The notes: generated by a model not told the origin, from the sequence alone. 9,584 bases of DNA from Candidatus Poseidoniales archaeon (GCA_028821815.1 JAPKEY010000048.1:1-9584), one strand, 5' to 3'; counted from the stretch's first letter, positions 1 through 6,675 are shown. Translations and numbers: made by a program.

Positions 1-1092
1 GGACGAATAACTGATGCTGCGTCCATTTCCGTTGTTGAAAAGAGACAAATCCCCTGCGCCAGGGCGGCCCTCCTGAATCCACTGGACATCGTGCTGTCCG
101 AATAACTGCTGATCTTCGGGGGTTCCCGCATGGTAAGCTTCGGGATTGCCCCAGCGATACAGAATATCTCCACCCTTGCCGGAATCCCCACCCGAATGAC
201 TCGCAGCTTCCTCTGTTGTCGTACTGTGGTCGATGATGTATATCTCATTCGTATTCTTACAAGATAGGGCGATTTGATCTAATATCTGATTGTAATCAAT
301 GCCATTGCAATGCATCCAGTCACTCTTGTATTTGTTCGGACCGCTCGCATCGGCGAAGTTGACATCCAAAAGTTCAGGATGATCGGCGACGACACCATAG
401 TTGTCTTTGGTTGAATCAAAATCCTGAATTAAATGGTCCCAGATATGCCATTCCCATACGACTGTACCTTGGTCTGTTCCAGACGGTTCAACTTCGATGA
501 TATGATCGGGCCAAAGGGCATTTTGGCTCATCTTATCGGGATCCCGACCTGCATCATGGGATTCAGTCTCGCTCTTGTATTCCCATGCAATCATTAGTAA
601 ATTACCATTTGGAAGTGGTTCGATATCGTGGTGACTTCGTCTTGAATCTCCAACATAGTACCATTCCCATTCCATTTGGCTGTTCCATGATAATCGCTCG
701 ACTTTTCCTGCGATTCCTCCGCCACTGAATGAGCCACCTCCATCTGTACCCATGCTGGCGGTTCGCAGCAAATCTCCATCCTCAAGTAAGTATGCAGAGA
801 GGCCAGGTCTCAATCCACTCGAAGAGGTCCAAGAATGAACTTCCCGTCCATGTGTGTCGATGAGATAGGTACTTGCAGAAGATATTGGAGAAAATAGTGT
901 ATAATCCTCATTTACACGATTATCACAGTAAATCAATCCAACAGTCCAAGTTAAGTTTCGATTGGCATTACAAGTTGGTTCCACAATCTCAGGTGAGCCA
1001 TCTGCCATTGTGCTGGGTGTTACAATACACAGTAGAGATATTACCATCAGTAACGAAAGTGATGCCGCAGTAATTGGACGGCCCATGTTCAT
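1..1092 (-). CDS. Secreted arylsulfotransferase (ASST)-like protein, C-terminus cut by window edge
   Basis: The reading frame is open from an ATG at 1092 to the left edge (364 codons, no stop), so the C-terminus is missing. Residues 1-30 form a signal peptide with a hydrophobic core (SLSLLMVISLLCIVTP) and a likely cleavage after STMA. The rest resembles the arylsulfotransferase family of beta-propellers: YLIDTHGREVHSW (76-88), YLLEDGDLL (101-109), HHDIEPLPNGNLLMIAWE (154-171), DHIIEVEP (196-203), VVWEWHIWDHLIQ (211-223), DWMHCNGIDY (258-267), GQHDVQW (332-338). Family enzymes move sulfate between phenolic compounds through a histidine. Several conserved-looking histidines (154, 155, 261, 334) are visible, but I cannot say which is catalytic. 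It lies 23 nt after the M28 peptidase stop, so the two are probably cotranscribed. GAGG lies 11 nt before ATG 1092, favouring it over ATG 1086. The family call is fairly firm; the substrate is unknown, and many relatives are only structural homologues. Confidence 0.8.
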   Translation of the reverse strand, partial: MNMGRPITAASLSLLMVISLLCIVTPSTMADGSPEIVEPTCNANRNLTWTVGLIYCDNRVNEDYTLFSPISSASTYLIDTHGREVHSWTSSSGLRPGLSAYLLEDGDLLRTASMGTDGGGSFSGGGIAGKVERLSWNSQMEWEWYYVGDSRRSHHDIEPLPNGNLLMIAWEYKSETESHDAGRDPDKMSQNALWPDHIIEVEPSGTDQGTVVWEWHIWDHLIQDFDSTKDNYGVVADHPELLDVNFADASGPNKYKSDWMHCNGIDYNQILDQIALSCKNTNEIYIIDHSTTTEEAASHSGGDSGKGGDILYRWGNPEAYHAGTPEDQQLFGQHDVQWIQEGRPGAGDLSLFNNGNGRSISYSS

Positions 1093-1115
1093 TCGGAAAC
1101 GGTCCTCATATTCAA

Positions 1116-2585
1116 TCAATCTTCATTGAAGATTGGAGTCTCATCAAGGTGGAAAAAGAGATTAACTACCCACCAAGAAATTAGGTCAAATGACTCACAA
1201 AGGTTCGCCTGACCTGTACCATTATCACTCACCATCCAATCGACCATGGTCTCCAATGTGTCACATGTAGCATGGTAGCAGTCATAGCCGCCGGTGATTG
1301 CACCAAAGTCCATTGAGACGACATCGAGTTGATCGGCAAATCGTTCGTAGTCACTCCTTCCCCTCTGTGATTCGTGTACTGAAATCGTGTTTGGATGTGT
1401 GTGATCATGGTCCTTCATTGCAGCATAACCTTCTGAAAAATAGAGATCCCGGCCATTCCTTAGGGTCTCGGCAATATCATTATTGTTTGAGCCAAGCCAT
1501 TCGGTGAGGTGAATCATATCCCATTGTTCCCCCAATTGATCATCTGTATCGGGTATGATGTCGATGACAAGTGTGTAATCCCCAGGGAAATTCACACCTG
1601 CACTGTCGATGTTCAGATAATTCGTAATCAGTACACCGCTAGGGATGTTATCGATCCAGCTGTCAACACCGTTGTACCCATTCTCCTCATTGGACCAGAA
1701 GCAAACGACGAGGGTGCGACGATGATCGAATTGCGCCAATCCACTTGCTGCTTCCAATATCATTGCCACGCCAGCACCGTTGTCATGCGCACCGATATGT
1801 GTCCCCCCACCCGGGCCACTGCCAATCTCTGCAATGTCAAGATGTGCACCTATGACAAGCCACTCATCTGGGTAGACTGTACCTTCCTTATACCCGCATA
1901 CATTGACTGCAAAAGGTGAACTGGAAGATTCATATCGATGGATTTGGGCATCCAACCCCATCGAAGACATCTGATTTCGAAGAAAACCAAGTGCTCTCTC
2001 ATAAGCCATATCTCGCAAAAGGAAAGGACCCCAGCGTTCATTGTATCCTGATTGTGAATCTGTAAATGCCTCCATCCATTCATAGACAGAATATCCATCG
2101 ATCAAACCTGTACTATGATTGGCCCCCTCATCGGGTGAAACTCCAGATTGTGGATTGCGGAAAACCGGATGTTCAAGGTATTCGTAATCAGAACCATATT
2201 CACTAGAATTAAACCATTCACTCCAACTTTGGTTTGTAGCGCGTAGGGACCAAATCTCCTGCCCAACCTCTCCAATGAGAAAATGGGCAGAAGGGATATT
2301 TGAGGGGGTTAGCATCTGCAAGGATTGACTACCTTTGGTTTCGAATTGAAGTGTGGTACCATTGGTCACAAAACCGGTGTCGGGTTCAATTACAAAATAT
2401 GGAATGTGTACACTCATCGCTCGTTTGGCAGTGAATTCAACAAATTGGAACTGCGCACCTGCAAGGAACTCTGGTTCAACCTGTAGATCTGAAGCAGCGG
2501 GTTTGGGTTCATCCGAACCCATACATCCAGCAAAGGAGGGGAGCATCAACAAAGCGACGAAGACTGTCAACCACTGACGCCGCAT
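1116..2585 (-). CDS. Lipoprotein M28-family zinc aminopeptidase
   Basis: This 489-residue, probably full-length protein is predicted to be exported and lipid-anchored: residues 1-20 are a short signal peptide ending in a lipobox (SFAG) before Cys21. An N-terminal region of about 220 residues without a recognised fold precedes a C-terminal M28 peptidase domain. The two-zinc site is complete by motif: H248 and D250 in GAHLD, bridging D268 in GAHDNGAG, catalytic E300 and ligand E301 in SNEENG, D327 in NIDSAG, and H438 in YHATCDTLE. Family members cut N-terminal amino acids from peptides outside the cell, which suits a heterotroph feeding on protein. ATG 2585 is preceded by AGGTG two bases upstream, which pairs with the 16S rRNA 3' end. 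The gene follows tRNA-Ala by 34 nt and precedes the ASST-like gene by 23 nt. The peptidase class is clear; the exact specificity (aminopeptidase or carboxypeptidase) cannot be read from sequence. Confidence 0.93.
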   Translation of the reverse strand: MRRQWLTVFVALLMLPSFAGCMGSDEPKPAASDLQVEPEFLAGAQFQFVEFTAKRAMSVHIPYFVIEPDTGFVTNGTTLQFETKGSQSLQMLTPSNIPSAHFLIGEVGQEIWSLRATNQSWSEWFNSSEYGSDYEYLEHPVFRNPQSGVSPDEGANHSTGLIDGYSVYEWMEAFTDSQSGYNERWGPFLLRDMAYERALGFLRNQMSSMGLDAQIHRYESSSSPFAVNVCGYKEGTVYPDEWLVIGAHLDIAEIGSGPGGGTHIGAHDNGAGVAMILEAASGLAQFDHRRTLVVCFWSNEENGYNGVDSWIDNIPSGVLITNYLNIDSAGVNFPGDYTLVIDIIPDTDDQLGEQWDMIHLTEWLGSNNNDIAETLRNGRDLYFSEGYAAMKDHDHTHPNTISVHESQRGRSDYERFADQLDVVSMDFGAITGGYDCYHATCDTLETMVDWMVSDNGTGQANLCESFDLISWWVVNLFFHLDETPIFNED

Positions 2586-2619
2586 CGCACCTGACTAGAG
2601 GGTTCCCTATCTTGAACTA

Positions 2620-2695
2620 TGGTGGACGCTGGGGGATTTGAACCCCCGGCCTCTTGGTTGCAAACCAAGCGATCTTCCAGCTGATCTAAGCGCCC
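2620..2695 (-). tRNA. tRNA-Ala (anticodon UGC) with encoded CCA
   Basis: On the minus strand a full cloverleaf of 73 nt plus an encoded CCA can be drawn. The acceptor arm pairs GGGCGCU with AGCGUCC and includes the G3:U70 wobble pair, the universal alanine identity element. The D arm is GAUC/GAUC with GG in the loop. The anticodon arm CUUGG/CCAAG has the loop UUUGCAA, giving anticodon UGC. The variable loop has five bases, and the T arm is GGGGG/CCCCC with loop UUCAAAU. The discriminator is A at 2623 and CCA occupies 2622-2620. There is no intron. It sits 29 nt after the TFB stop and 34 nt before the M28 gene, same strand, with no clear TATA box in the 29 nt ahead of it, so it may be cut out of a longer transcript. 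Confidence 0.97.
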
Positions 2696-2724
2696 AGTGG
2701 GCCACTCGAATCGGCTATGCTTCT

Positions 2725-3738
2725 TCAGTTCGACGGTGCTTCGCCCAACTGTACGAGCAGTGCTTCGAGGATTCGCAAGAGGCCACGAAGAGTCACTTCG
2801 GAAACACCTGCAACCGCACAAACTTCCGATTGTGTACGTGGGTGACCACGGCCCTGTGCTGCCTTGTACAACATGACACCAGCTACACCTGCTGGTTTCT
2901 TGCCCTGCCATTCCATGGATTCACTTACGCGAGCCCACAGATAGTTGGCTTCGCCAAGTACGGGTGCAGGCAAACCGAGGTCACTGTGGAACTTGTCAAG
3001 ATACTCACCAGGTCCTGTGACGTGGTGCGCGTTAAGTTTGCGTGCCACCAAACGAATAGTTCGCTTGAGTTCCTTCACACCCATTTCGCCAGTCATGTCA
3101 AAGGATTCGGCAATCTCTTCGATTTTACGTGGCAAACGAGCTTGGCGTGCAGCGATGTAAACACAAGCGGCAGAAACACCACGGATGCTACGACCTGTCA
3201 CAATACCTTGTTCTGCGGCATGGCGGTAGAGGCGAGCAGTTTCCTCAACCAAAGCGGGAGGAAGGTTACCTCGGTCACGGATGAACTGCATGGCCTTTGT
3301 GAGGTTGCGCGCGCGCGAGGAACGGGTCTTGCTTCGTTCGTCAATCAATACACGACGTCGCCAGTGCTTGGCATTGCTTCCCTTGATTCCATGGCGTTGT
3401 GCTCCAGCACCTGAAATGTCACTGCGTGCGATGGTTGTATTGAGACCCTTGTCAGAAAGTGATTCACGAGATGGTGCACCCACTCGTGAGCGATCAGCAC
3501 CATCGGAATAGTTGGTCCACTCGGCACCAAGGTCGATGGCGTTCTCCTCTACAACAGTTCCACAGGACGCACAAACGGTCTCGCCACGGATTTCGTCCTC
3601 GTCCCACTCTGTTTCTCCACACTCTGTACAAGGAGTGGTTTGTCCGACAGTACGACGCTGGGACGGACGCCCTGCGCCAACTGGGGACTTTCGTGTATTC
3701 TTCTTCTTGCTATCTGATTCTGCTCGCTCTTCGCTCAT
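2725..3738 (-). CDS. tfb: Transcription initiation factor B (TFB, TFIIB homologue)
   Basis: TFB joins TBP at the promoter, contacts the BRE element and recruits archaeal RNA polymerase. The 337-residue protein has a zinc ribbon with Cys37, Cys40, Cys56 and Cys59 (CTEC and CASC), a B-reader/linker segment around 85-104 (RVGAPSRESLSDKGLNTTIA), then two cyclin folds at roughly 140-230 and 235-330. The second repeat ends in a helix-turn-helix-like segment (RTQSEVCAVAGVSEVTLRGL) where the BRE-reading helix lies. I start at ATG 3738, which has GAGGT eight bases upstream; an in-frame TTG at 3747 lies inside that ribosome binding site. An unusual point is the Lys/Arg/Ser-rich tail of about 35 residues before the zinc ribbon. 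A strong TATA box lies upstream. Archaea often have several TFB paralogues; whether this is the main one cannot be told here. Confidence 0.96.
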   Translation of the reverse strand: MSEERAESDSKKKNTRKSPVGAGRPSQRRTVGQTTPCTECGETEWDEDEIRGETVCASCGTVVEENAIDLGAEWTNYSDGADRSRVGAPSRESLSDKGLNTTIARSDISGAGAQRHGIKGSNAKHWRRRVLIDERSKTRSSRARNLTKAMQFIRDRGNLPPALVEETARLYRHAAEQGIVTGRSIRGVSAACVYIAARQARLPRKIEEIAESFDMTGEMGVKELKRTIRLVARKLNAHHVTGPGEYLDKFHSDLGLPAPVLGEANYLWARVSESMEWQGKKPAGVAGVMLYKAAQGRGHPRTQSEVCAVAGVSEVTLRGLLRILEALLVQLGEAPSN

Positions 3739-3746
3739 ACTAATCA

Positions 3747-3751
3747 ACCTC
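3747..3751 (-). promoter_or_regulatory. Ribosome binding site of tfb
   Basis: GAGGT on the minus strand, complementary to the 16S rRNA 3' end, with eight bases before ATG 3738. It decides the start codon: the in-frame TTG at 3747-3745 overlaps it and is unlikely to be used. Confidence 0.7.
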
Positions 3752-3774
3752 GGGTTAACATCTGTACGCTGTAG

Positions 3775-3782
3775 TATTTAAA
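3775..3782 (-). promoter_or_regulatory. TATA box (box A) of tfb
   Basis: Minus-strand TTTAAATA, a near-perfect archaeal box A, preceded by the BRE-like CGAAGTG. Transcription would begin about 26 bases downstream, near 3752, leaving a 5' leader of only about 14 nt that contains the ribosome binding site. This is the only strong TATA box I see for the minus-strand group 1-3738. Confidence 0.75.
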
Positions 3783-3895
3783 CACTTCGTTTTAATACCG
3801 CTTGTTGGGTGCCAGAGCAATCCACCATTCATCCGATTTTTTACCTGCATCAGCACCCACTCTTCGTACGTAAGATAAGATAGGGGATTCCGGAC

Positions 3896-3902
3896 TTAAA
3901 AT
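3896..3902 (+). promoter_or_regulatory. Candidate TATA box of purA
   Basis: TTAAAAT on the plus strand, predicting a transcript start near 3925. A second AT-rich candidate, TATTT at 3933-3937, would start transcription near 3961, almost at the in-frame ATG 3962. The sequence does not settle which is used. The rest of 3783-3988 shows no gene; a T6 run at 3837-3842 is the only other notable feature. Confidence 0.4.
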
Positions 3903-3988
3903 GATCGCATGATTGCATCAATAGTCAGACCATATTTGGGATTTACATCGTGGGCAGGTTCATGGATGGTCTGCAATGCGCCATCATC

Positions 3989-5374
3989 ATGCCTGCCACG
4001 GTAGTGCTCGGTGCACAGTGGGGTGACGAAGGGAAAGGGAAGATGGTTGACCAGCTTGCCAGTGAAGTCAGTTGGGTCGCTAGATTCCAAGGTGGTAACA
4101 ATGCAGGGCATACGATTGTCATCGGCGATCGTACCCTAAAGTTGAACCATCTACCCAGTGGTATCACCTATCCTGAATGTCAACTTGTTCTCGGCGATGG
4201 CATGGTAATCGACCCATGGACATTGGAGAAAGAACTCCAAGATTGGTATGCATTCGGAGCAGAAAGACCCGAGGGTGTGCGCCTTTGGATTAGCGAACGA
4301 GCTCATGTCAACCTCCCCTTCCATCGAAGAATAGATGGTACGGATACAAAGATTGGGACCACCAAACGAGGTATCGGCCCCTGCTATGGTGACAAAATTG
4401 AGCGAGTAGGTGTACGGTTCTGTGACATCCCCTCTCGAATGGCAGATTCTGAGTGGTTGAGTTATACCGCTGAAAGAATGAATGCGAGACTCGATCTGTT
4501 TGGAATCAAAGATACTGTGCCCTCGGCGGATGACCCAGTTGGGTGGAATACCATCTCTCGACAAGCGAGTCTACATGGAGAGGTAACCCCTCAATCTCTA
4601 GCTCTTGACCTTTCATGGATTTGGCAACGCTTTGGCCATGCGGTTGCACCGACTGGCTTGATGCTTGACATGGCCCTGAAGCAGGGTGAAAATATTCTAC
4701 TAGAAGGTGCTCAAGGTTGTCTACTGGACATCGACCAGGGGACTTTTCCCTTCGTGACTTCTTCGGTGACCAGCCGTGGTAATGCGACACATGGAGCAGG
4801 CATCCATCCAGGCCATGTTGAGAAAACATACGGGGTTGTCAAAGCATATACTACGCGCGTGGGGGAAGGTCCCTTCCCTACCGAACTGTATGATGGAAAG
4901 GAAATGTCTGACGCTGATGGGAAACACATGGCCGATGTTGGCCATGAATTTGGAACGACAACTGGACGACCTCGACGTTGTGGATGGCTTGACCTTACAG
5001 TCCTACGTCATGCGCATCGGATGAATGGGTTCGATGGTGTGACCCTGACCAAACTCGATGTGCTGGGAGGAATTTCCGAGCTCAAAATCTGTGTTGGGTA
5101 TACCATCGATGGTGAACCATGTCATGAAGTCCCAGCAGACATTGGACGTCTCGCAAAATGCGAACCCGTGTACGAATCTGTTCCAGGATTTGAGGCACTC
5201 TCACTCAGTGAATGGTTGAATATTGCTCGTACGGCTGCACGCGACGGGGCTGGATTTTCAGCTTTACCTGAAAATGCGCAAGCCTATGTCGATAAAATCG
5301 AGCGGCTCTTGGGTTTCCCTATCATCAGCGTTGGTGTTGGCCCTGATCGTGAAGCGACCATTGAGCGAAAGTGA
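3989..5374 (+). CDS. purA: Adenylosuccinate synthase
   Basis: The enzyme joins IMP and aspartate using GTP to make adenylosuccinate, the first committed step to AMP; it is cytoplasmic. From ATG 3989 the protein has 461 residues, somewhat longer than the usual roughly 430. Visible motifs are the P-loop with catalytic Asp13 (GAQWGDEGKGK), GGNNAGHT with general acid His41, HLPSGI, IGTTKRGIGPCYGDK in the IMP site, LLEGAQGCLLDIDQGTFPFVTSS, EFGTTTGRPRRCGW, TKLDVLGG and the C-terminal ISVGVGP. Starting at 3989 puts Asp13 and His41 at the same numbers as in E. coli PurA, which is why I prefer it; in-frame GTG 3950 and ATG 3962 would add 13 or 9 residues, and none of the three has a good ribosome binding site. 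A small Cys4 protein gene follows after 41 nt and is probably cotranscribed. The assignment is secure; only the start is uncertain. Confidence 0.96.
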   Translation: MPATVVLGAQWGDEGKGKMVDQLASEVSWVARFQGGNNAGHTIVIGDRTLKLNHLPSGITYPECQLVLGDGMVIDPWTLEKELQDWYAFGAERPEGVRLWISERAHVNLPFHRRIDGTDTKIGTTKRGIGPCYGDKIERVGVRFCDIPSRMADSEWLSYTAERMNARLDLFGIKDTVPSADDPVGWNTISRQASLHGEVTPQSLALDLSWIWQRFGHAVAPTGLMLDMALKQGENILLEGAQGCLLDIDQGTFPFVTSSVTSRGNATHGAGIHPGHVEKTYGVVKAYTTRVGEGPFPTELYDGKEMSDADGKHMADVGHEFGTTTGRPRRCGWLDLTVLRHAHRMNGFDGVTLTKLDVLGGISELKICVGYTIDGEPCHEVPADIGRLAKCEPVYESVPGFEALSLSEWLNIARTAARDGAGFSALPENAQAYVDKIERLLGFPIISVGVGPDREATIERK

Positions 5375-5415
5375 GAATCGACGGTGTCAAGTAGGAGTGC
5401 TAGGTAGTGATTGTC

Positions 5416-5703
5416 ATGGGCTTCAAATCTAAGGCACGCAAAGCCAGAAAAGGTACTGGTGACGATGATGGTCGTAAGCGTCGAAGCAAGGATTTGGGAG
5501 ATGGAGAAAAATCCTGTGCAATCAAAGATTGCAAGAATTGGGCTGACAAGAGCCATGGTGGCCGTAGTATTGCTTTCGATAATCTTGCTGATGTTTGGGA
5601 AGATTCTGAATTGGTTGGCGAAAGTCGGCGACTTGCAATCTGCAAGCCCTGCTATCGACATTTCAAGAAAGAGAAGAAGGATGATGAAAGCCAAACTTGG
5701 TAA
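5416..5703 (+). CDS. Small basic Cys4 protein of unknown function
   Basis: I do not recognise this 95-residue protein. Residues 1-30 are dominated by Lys, Arg and Asp (KSKARKARKG, GRKRRSK). A compact part follows with two cysteine pairs, C34-x4-C39 (CAIKDC) and C76-x2-C79 (CKPC), suited to binding one zinc ion, and then a charged tail (HFKKEKKDD). The composition suggests a soluble protein touching nucleic acid or the ribosome; this is inference only. The start is ATG 5416 with AGGT ten bases upstream; an in-frame GTG at 5407 with GGAG at 5394-5397 would add three residues. It follows purA by 41 nt without its own clear TATA box. Its TAA (5701-5703) directly abuts the stop of the convergent microprotein gene at 5704. 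The even codon pattern, paired cysteines and position make it a convincing gene. Confidence 0.75.
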   Translation: MGFKSKARKARKGTGDDDGRKRRSKDLGDGEKSCAIKDCKNWADKSHGGRSIAFDNLADVWEDSELVGESRRLAICKPCYRHFKKEKKDDESQTW

Positions 5704-5826
5704 TCAACGTAGCCTTCTTTGCTTGAATTCATTGATGTTGAATCTGGCAATGTTGACAAGTTCCATCGCAATTTTGTATCCAAAGTATAGAAGAAACACC
5801 CAGATGATATAGCCCCACCATTCCAC
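5704..5826 (-). CDS. Predicted 40-residue single-pass membrane microprotein
   Basis: A GTG at 5826 opens a 40-codon frame ending in TGA at 5706-5704. The product begins VEWWGYIIWVFLLYFGYKIA: one clear transmembrane helix of about 20 residues, followed by an amphipathic, basic tail ending FKQRRLR, which would keep the C-terminus inside. GAGGAG (5840-5835) sits eight bases before the GTG, the best ribosome binding site in the window, and overlaps the stop of the upstream hydrolase gene (TGAGGAG), a typical coupling arrangement. The gene is in the same frame as the hydrolase, separated by TGA and four codons, so a readthrough product would be the hydrolase with a membrane tail. No function can be named. 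The alternative is that it is a chance frame, but the binding site, the hydrophobic profile and the operon spacing argue against that. Confidence 0.62.
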   Translation of the reverse strand: MEWWGYIIWVFLLYFGYKIAMELVNIARFNINEFKQRRLR

Positions 5827-5834
5827 GATATCAT

Positions 5835-5840
5835 CTCCTC
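5835..5840 (-). promoter_or_regulatory. Ribosome binding site of the membrane microprotein
   Basis: GAGGAG on the minus strand, eight bases before GTG 5826 and overlapping the TGA stop (5841-5839) of the hydrolase gene. This placement suggests reinitiation or coupled translation. Confidence 0.65.
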
Positions 5841-6591
5841 AATTGTTCTCAAATGACCATGCGGGTTCGGGTGTCAACCAGTGACAGGTTTCAGCTGGTT
5901 TGGGCCAACCCATCGGTAATGTCCCATCTTCTTCAATACGCATTTGGACAGATTCTATATGCTTGTGAATAACATCTCTACAGGTTTCCAAACCTACGAT
6001 TGCATCACCCCGTCCACACACCAGTAGCGCTGGGGACAACTCAAGCAAACTCTCCAAACTAGATTTCATCTCCACGAGATTACCGGTTGGCATATCCGCT
6101 CGTGACGGATGGCCGGCAGCAGGAATCAAATCACCACAAATGATTGTATCCTTTTCCAGAATGTGAAAACAGCAAGCGTCTATCGTATGCCCAGGAGTAT
6201 GCAATATGTGCAGTGTAATGTCACCAAGATCAATCTGTTCGCCATCTGAAAATCCTTCAGCATCAATCGGCGGCATATCTGAATCGTAGCGGCTGGCCCA
6301 TGTGGTGAACATGTCACCACCAGCAAGTGGTGCAACCGCATTTTCGTGAACCTTGATTTTTACATCGAAATGATTGGCGATATGGGGGGCTGCAGCGCAG
6401 GTGTCGTAGTGACGGTGGGTCAAAAGAATCGCTTCTACAGGTGCCCTTCCTTCAAGATGCGGTAGCAATCGTTCAACTAGATTTGTTTGATACCAAGAGG
6501 TCCCTGAATCGACGATGATTGTTGACATCGTACCCGATACGACAATACAAGCCGAATCATGATGAATTCCAGGCAATCGCTCGAGTCGCAT
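5839..6591 (-). CDS. Metallo-beta-lactamase-fold hydrolase with altered second metal site
   Basis: This is a 250-residue MBL-fold protein of the glyoxalase II-like kind. Motifs in order: IIVDSG (25-30), THRHYDTCAA (58-67), HTPGHT (131-136), CGDL (152-155), RADMPTGN (164-171) and CGRGDAI (192-198). Ligands of the first metal (H59, H61, H135, D154) are intact. In the second site D63 remains, but the usual His after it is T64 and the usual His of the late GHG motif is R194. A one-metal enzyme, or one with changed chemistry, is the inference. Family members mostly hydrolyse thioesters, lactones or phosphodiesters; the substrate here is unknown. I start at ATG 6591, where family-like sequence begins (MRLERLPG); an in-frame GTG at 6618 would add nine residues, and neither start has a clear ribosome binding site. 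It heads a two-gene operon with the membrane microprotein and is divergent from L40e. Confidence 0.88.
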   Translation of the reverse strand: MRLERLPGIHHDSACIVVSGTMSTIIVDSGTSWYQTNLVERLLPHLEGRAPVEAILLTHRHYDTCAAAPHIANHFDVKIKVHENAVAPLAGGDMFTTWASRYDSDMPPIDAEGFSDGEQIDLGDITLHILHTPGHTIDACCFHILEKDTIICGDLIPAAGHPSRADMPTGNLVEMKSSLESLLELSPALLVCGRGDAIVGLETCRDVIHKHIESVQMRIEEDGTLPMGWPKPAETCHWLTPEPAWSFENN

Positions 6592-6624
6592 CGTGACCAA
6601 ACAAAGGGAAGCGTTCACGACCCA

Positions 6625-6659
6625 AGACCATGACGGTCTCGCCGCCCCCTACGGGGGCG
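6625..6659. repeat. Two adjacent inverted repeats between the hydrolase and L40e genes
   Basis: AGACC-ATGAC-GGTCT (6625-6639; 5-bp stem, 5-base loop) is followed by CGCCCCC-TAC-GGGGGCG (6643-6659; 7-bp GC-only stem, 3-base loop). The second hairpin straddles the predicted transcript start of the hydrolase gene and lies upstream of the L40e TATA box. It could be an operator or a leader RNA structure; nothing in the sequence decides between them. A terminator role is unlikely because no gene ends here. Confidence 0.55.
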
Positions 6660-6675
6660 CTAGATTTCCACGCCG

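Noticed and set aside
594..785. Short minus-strand frame of 63 codons
   Set aside because: It is an out-of-frame shadow inside the ASST-like gene, whose own frame is open across the whole region with a signal peptide and family motifs.
1509..1919. Open plus-strand frame of 136 codons
   Set aside because: It is antisense to the M28 peptidase catalytic domain, whose motifs are intact on the minus strand.
2638..3414. Open plus-strand frame of 258 codons
   Set aside because: It is antisense to tRNA-Ala and tfb, begins inside the tRNA, and its product looks like a low-complexity shadow with scattered Cys and Thr and no motif.
3783..3895. Possible small RNA or extra gene between the tfb and purA promoters (TTTTAATA at 3790-3797, T6 run at 3837-3842)
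   Set aside because: A short transcript could be drawn between the AT-rich box and the T-run, but there is no stable fold or reading frame to support it.
4151..4829. Minus-strand frames opposite purA
   Set aside because: They are antisense shadows; purA motifs on the plus strand are continuous through the region.
5411..5812. Plus-strand frame of 133 codons overlapping the Cys4 gene
   Set aside because: It is in another frame, breaks the paired-cysteine protein and runs across the convergent microprotein gene; no motif or ribosome binding site of its own.
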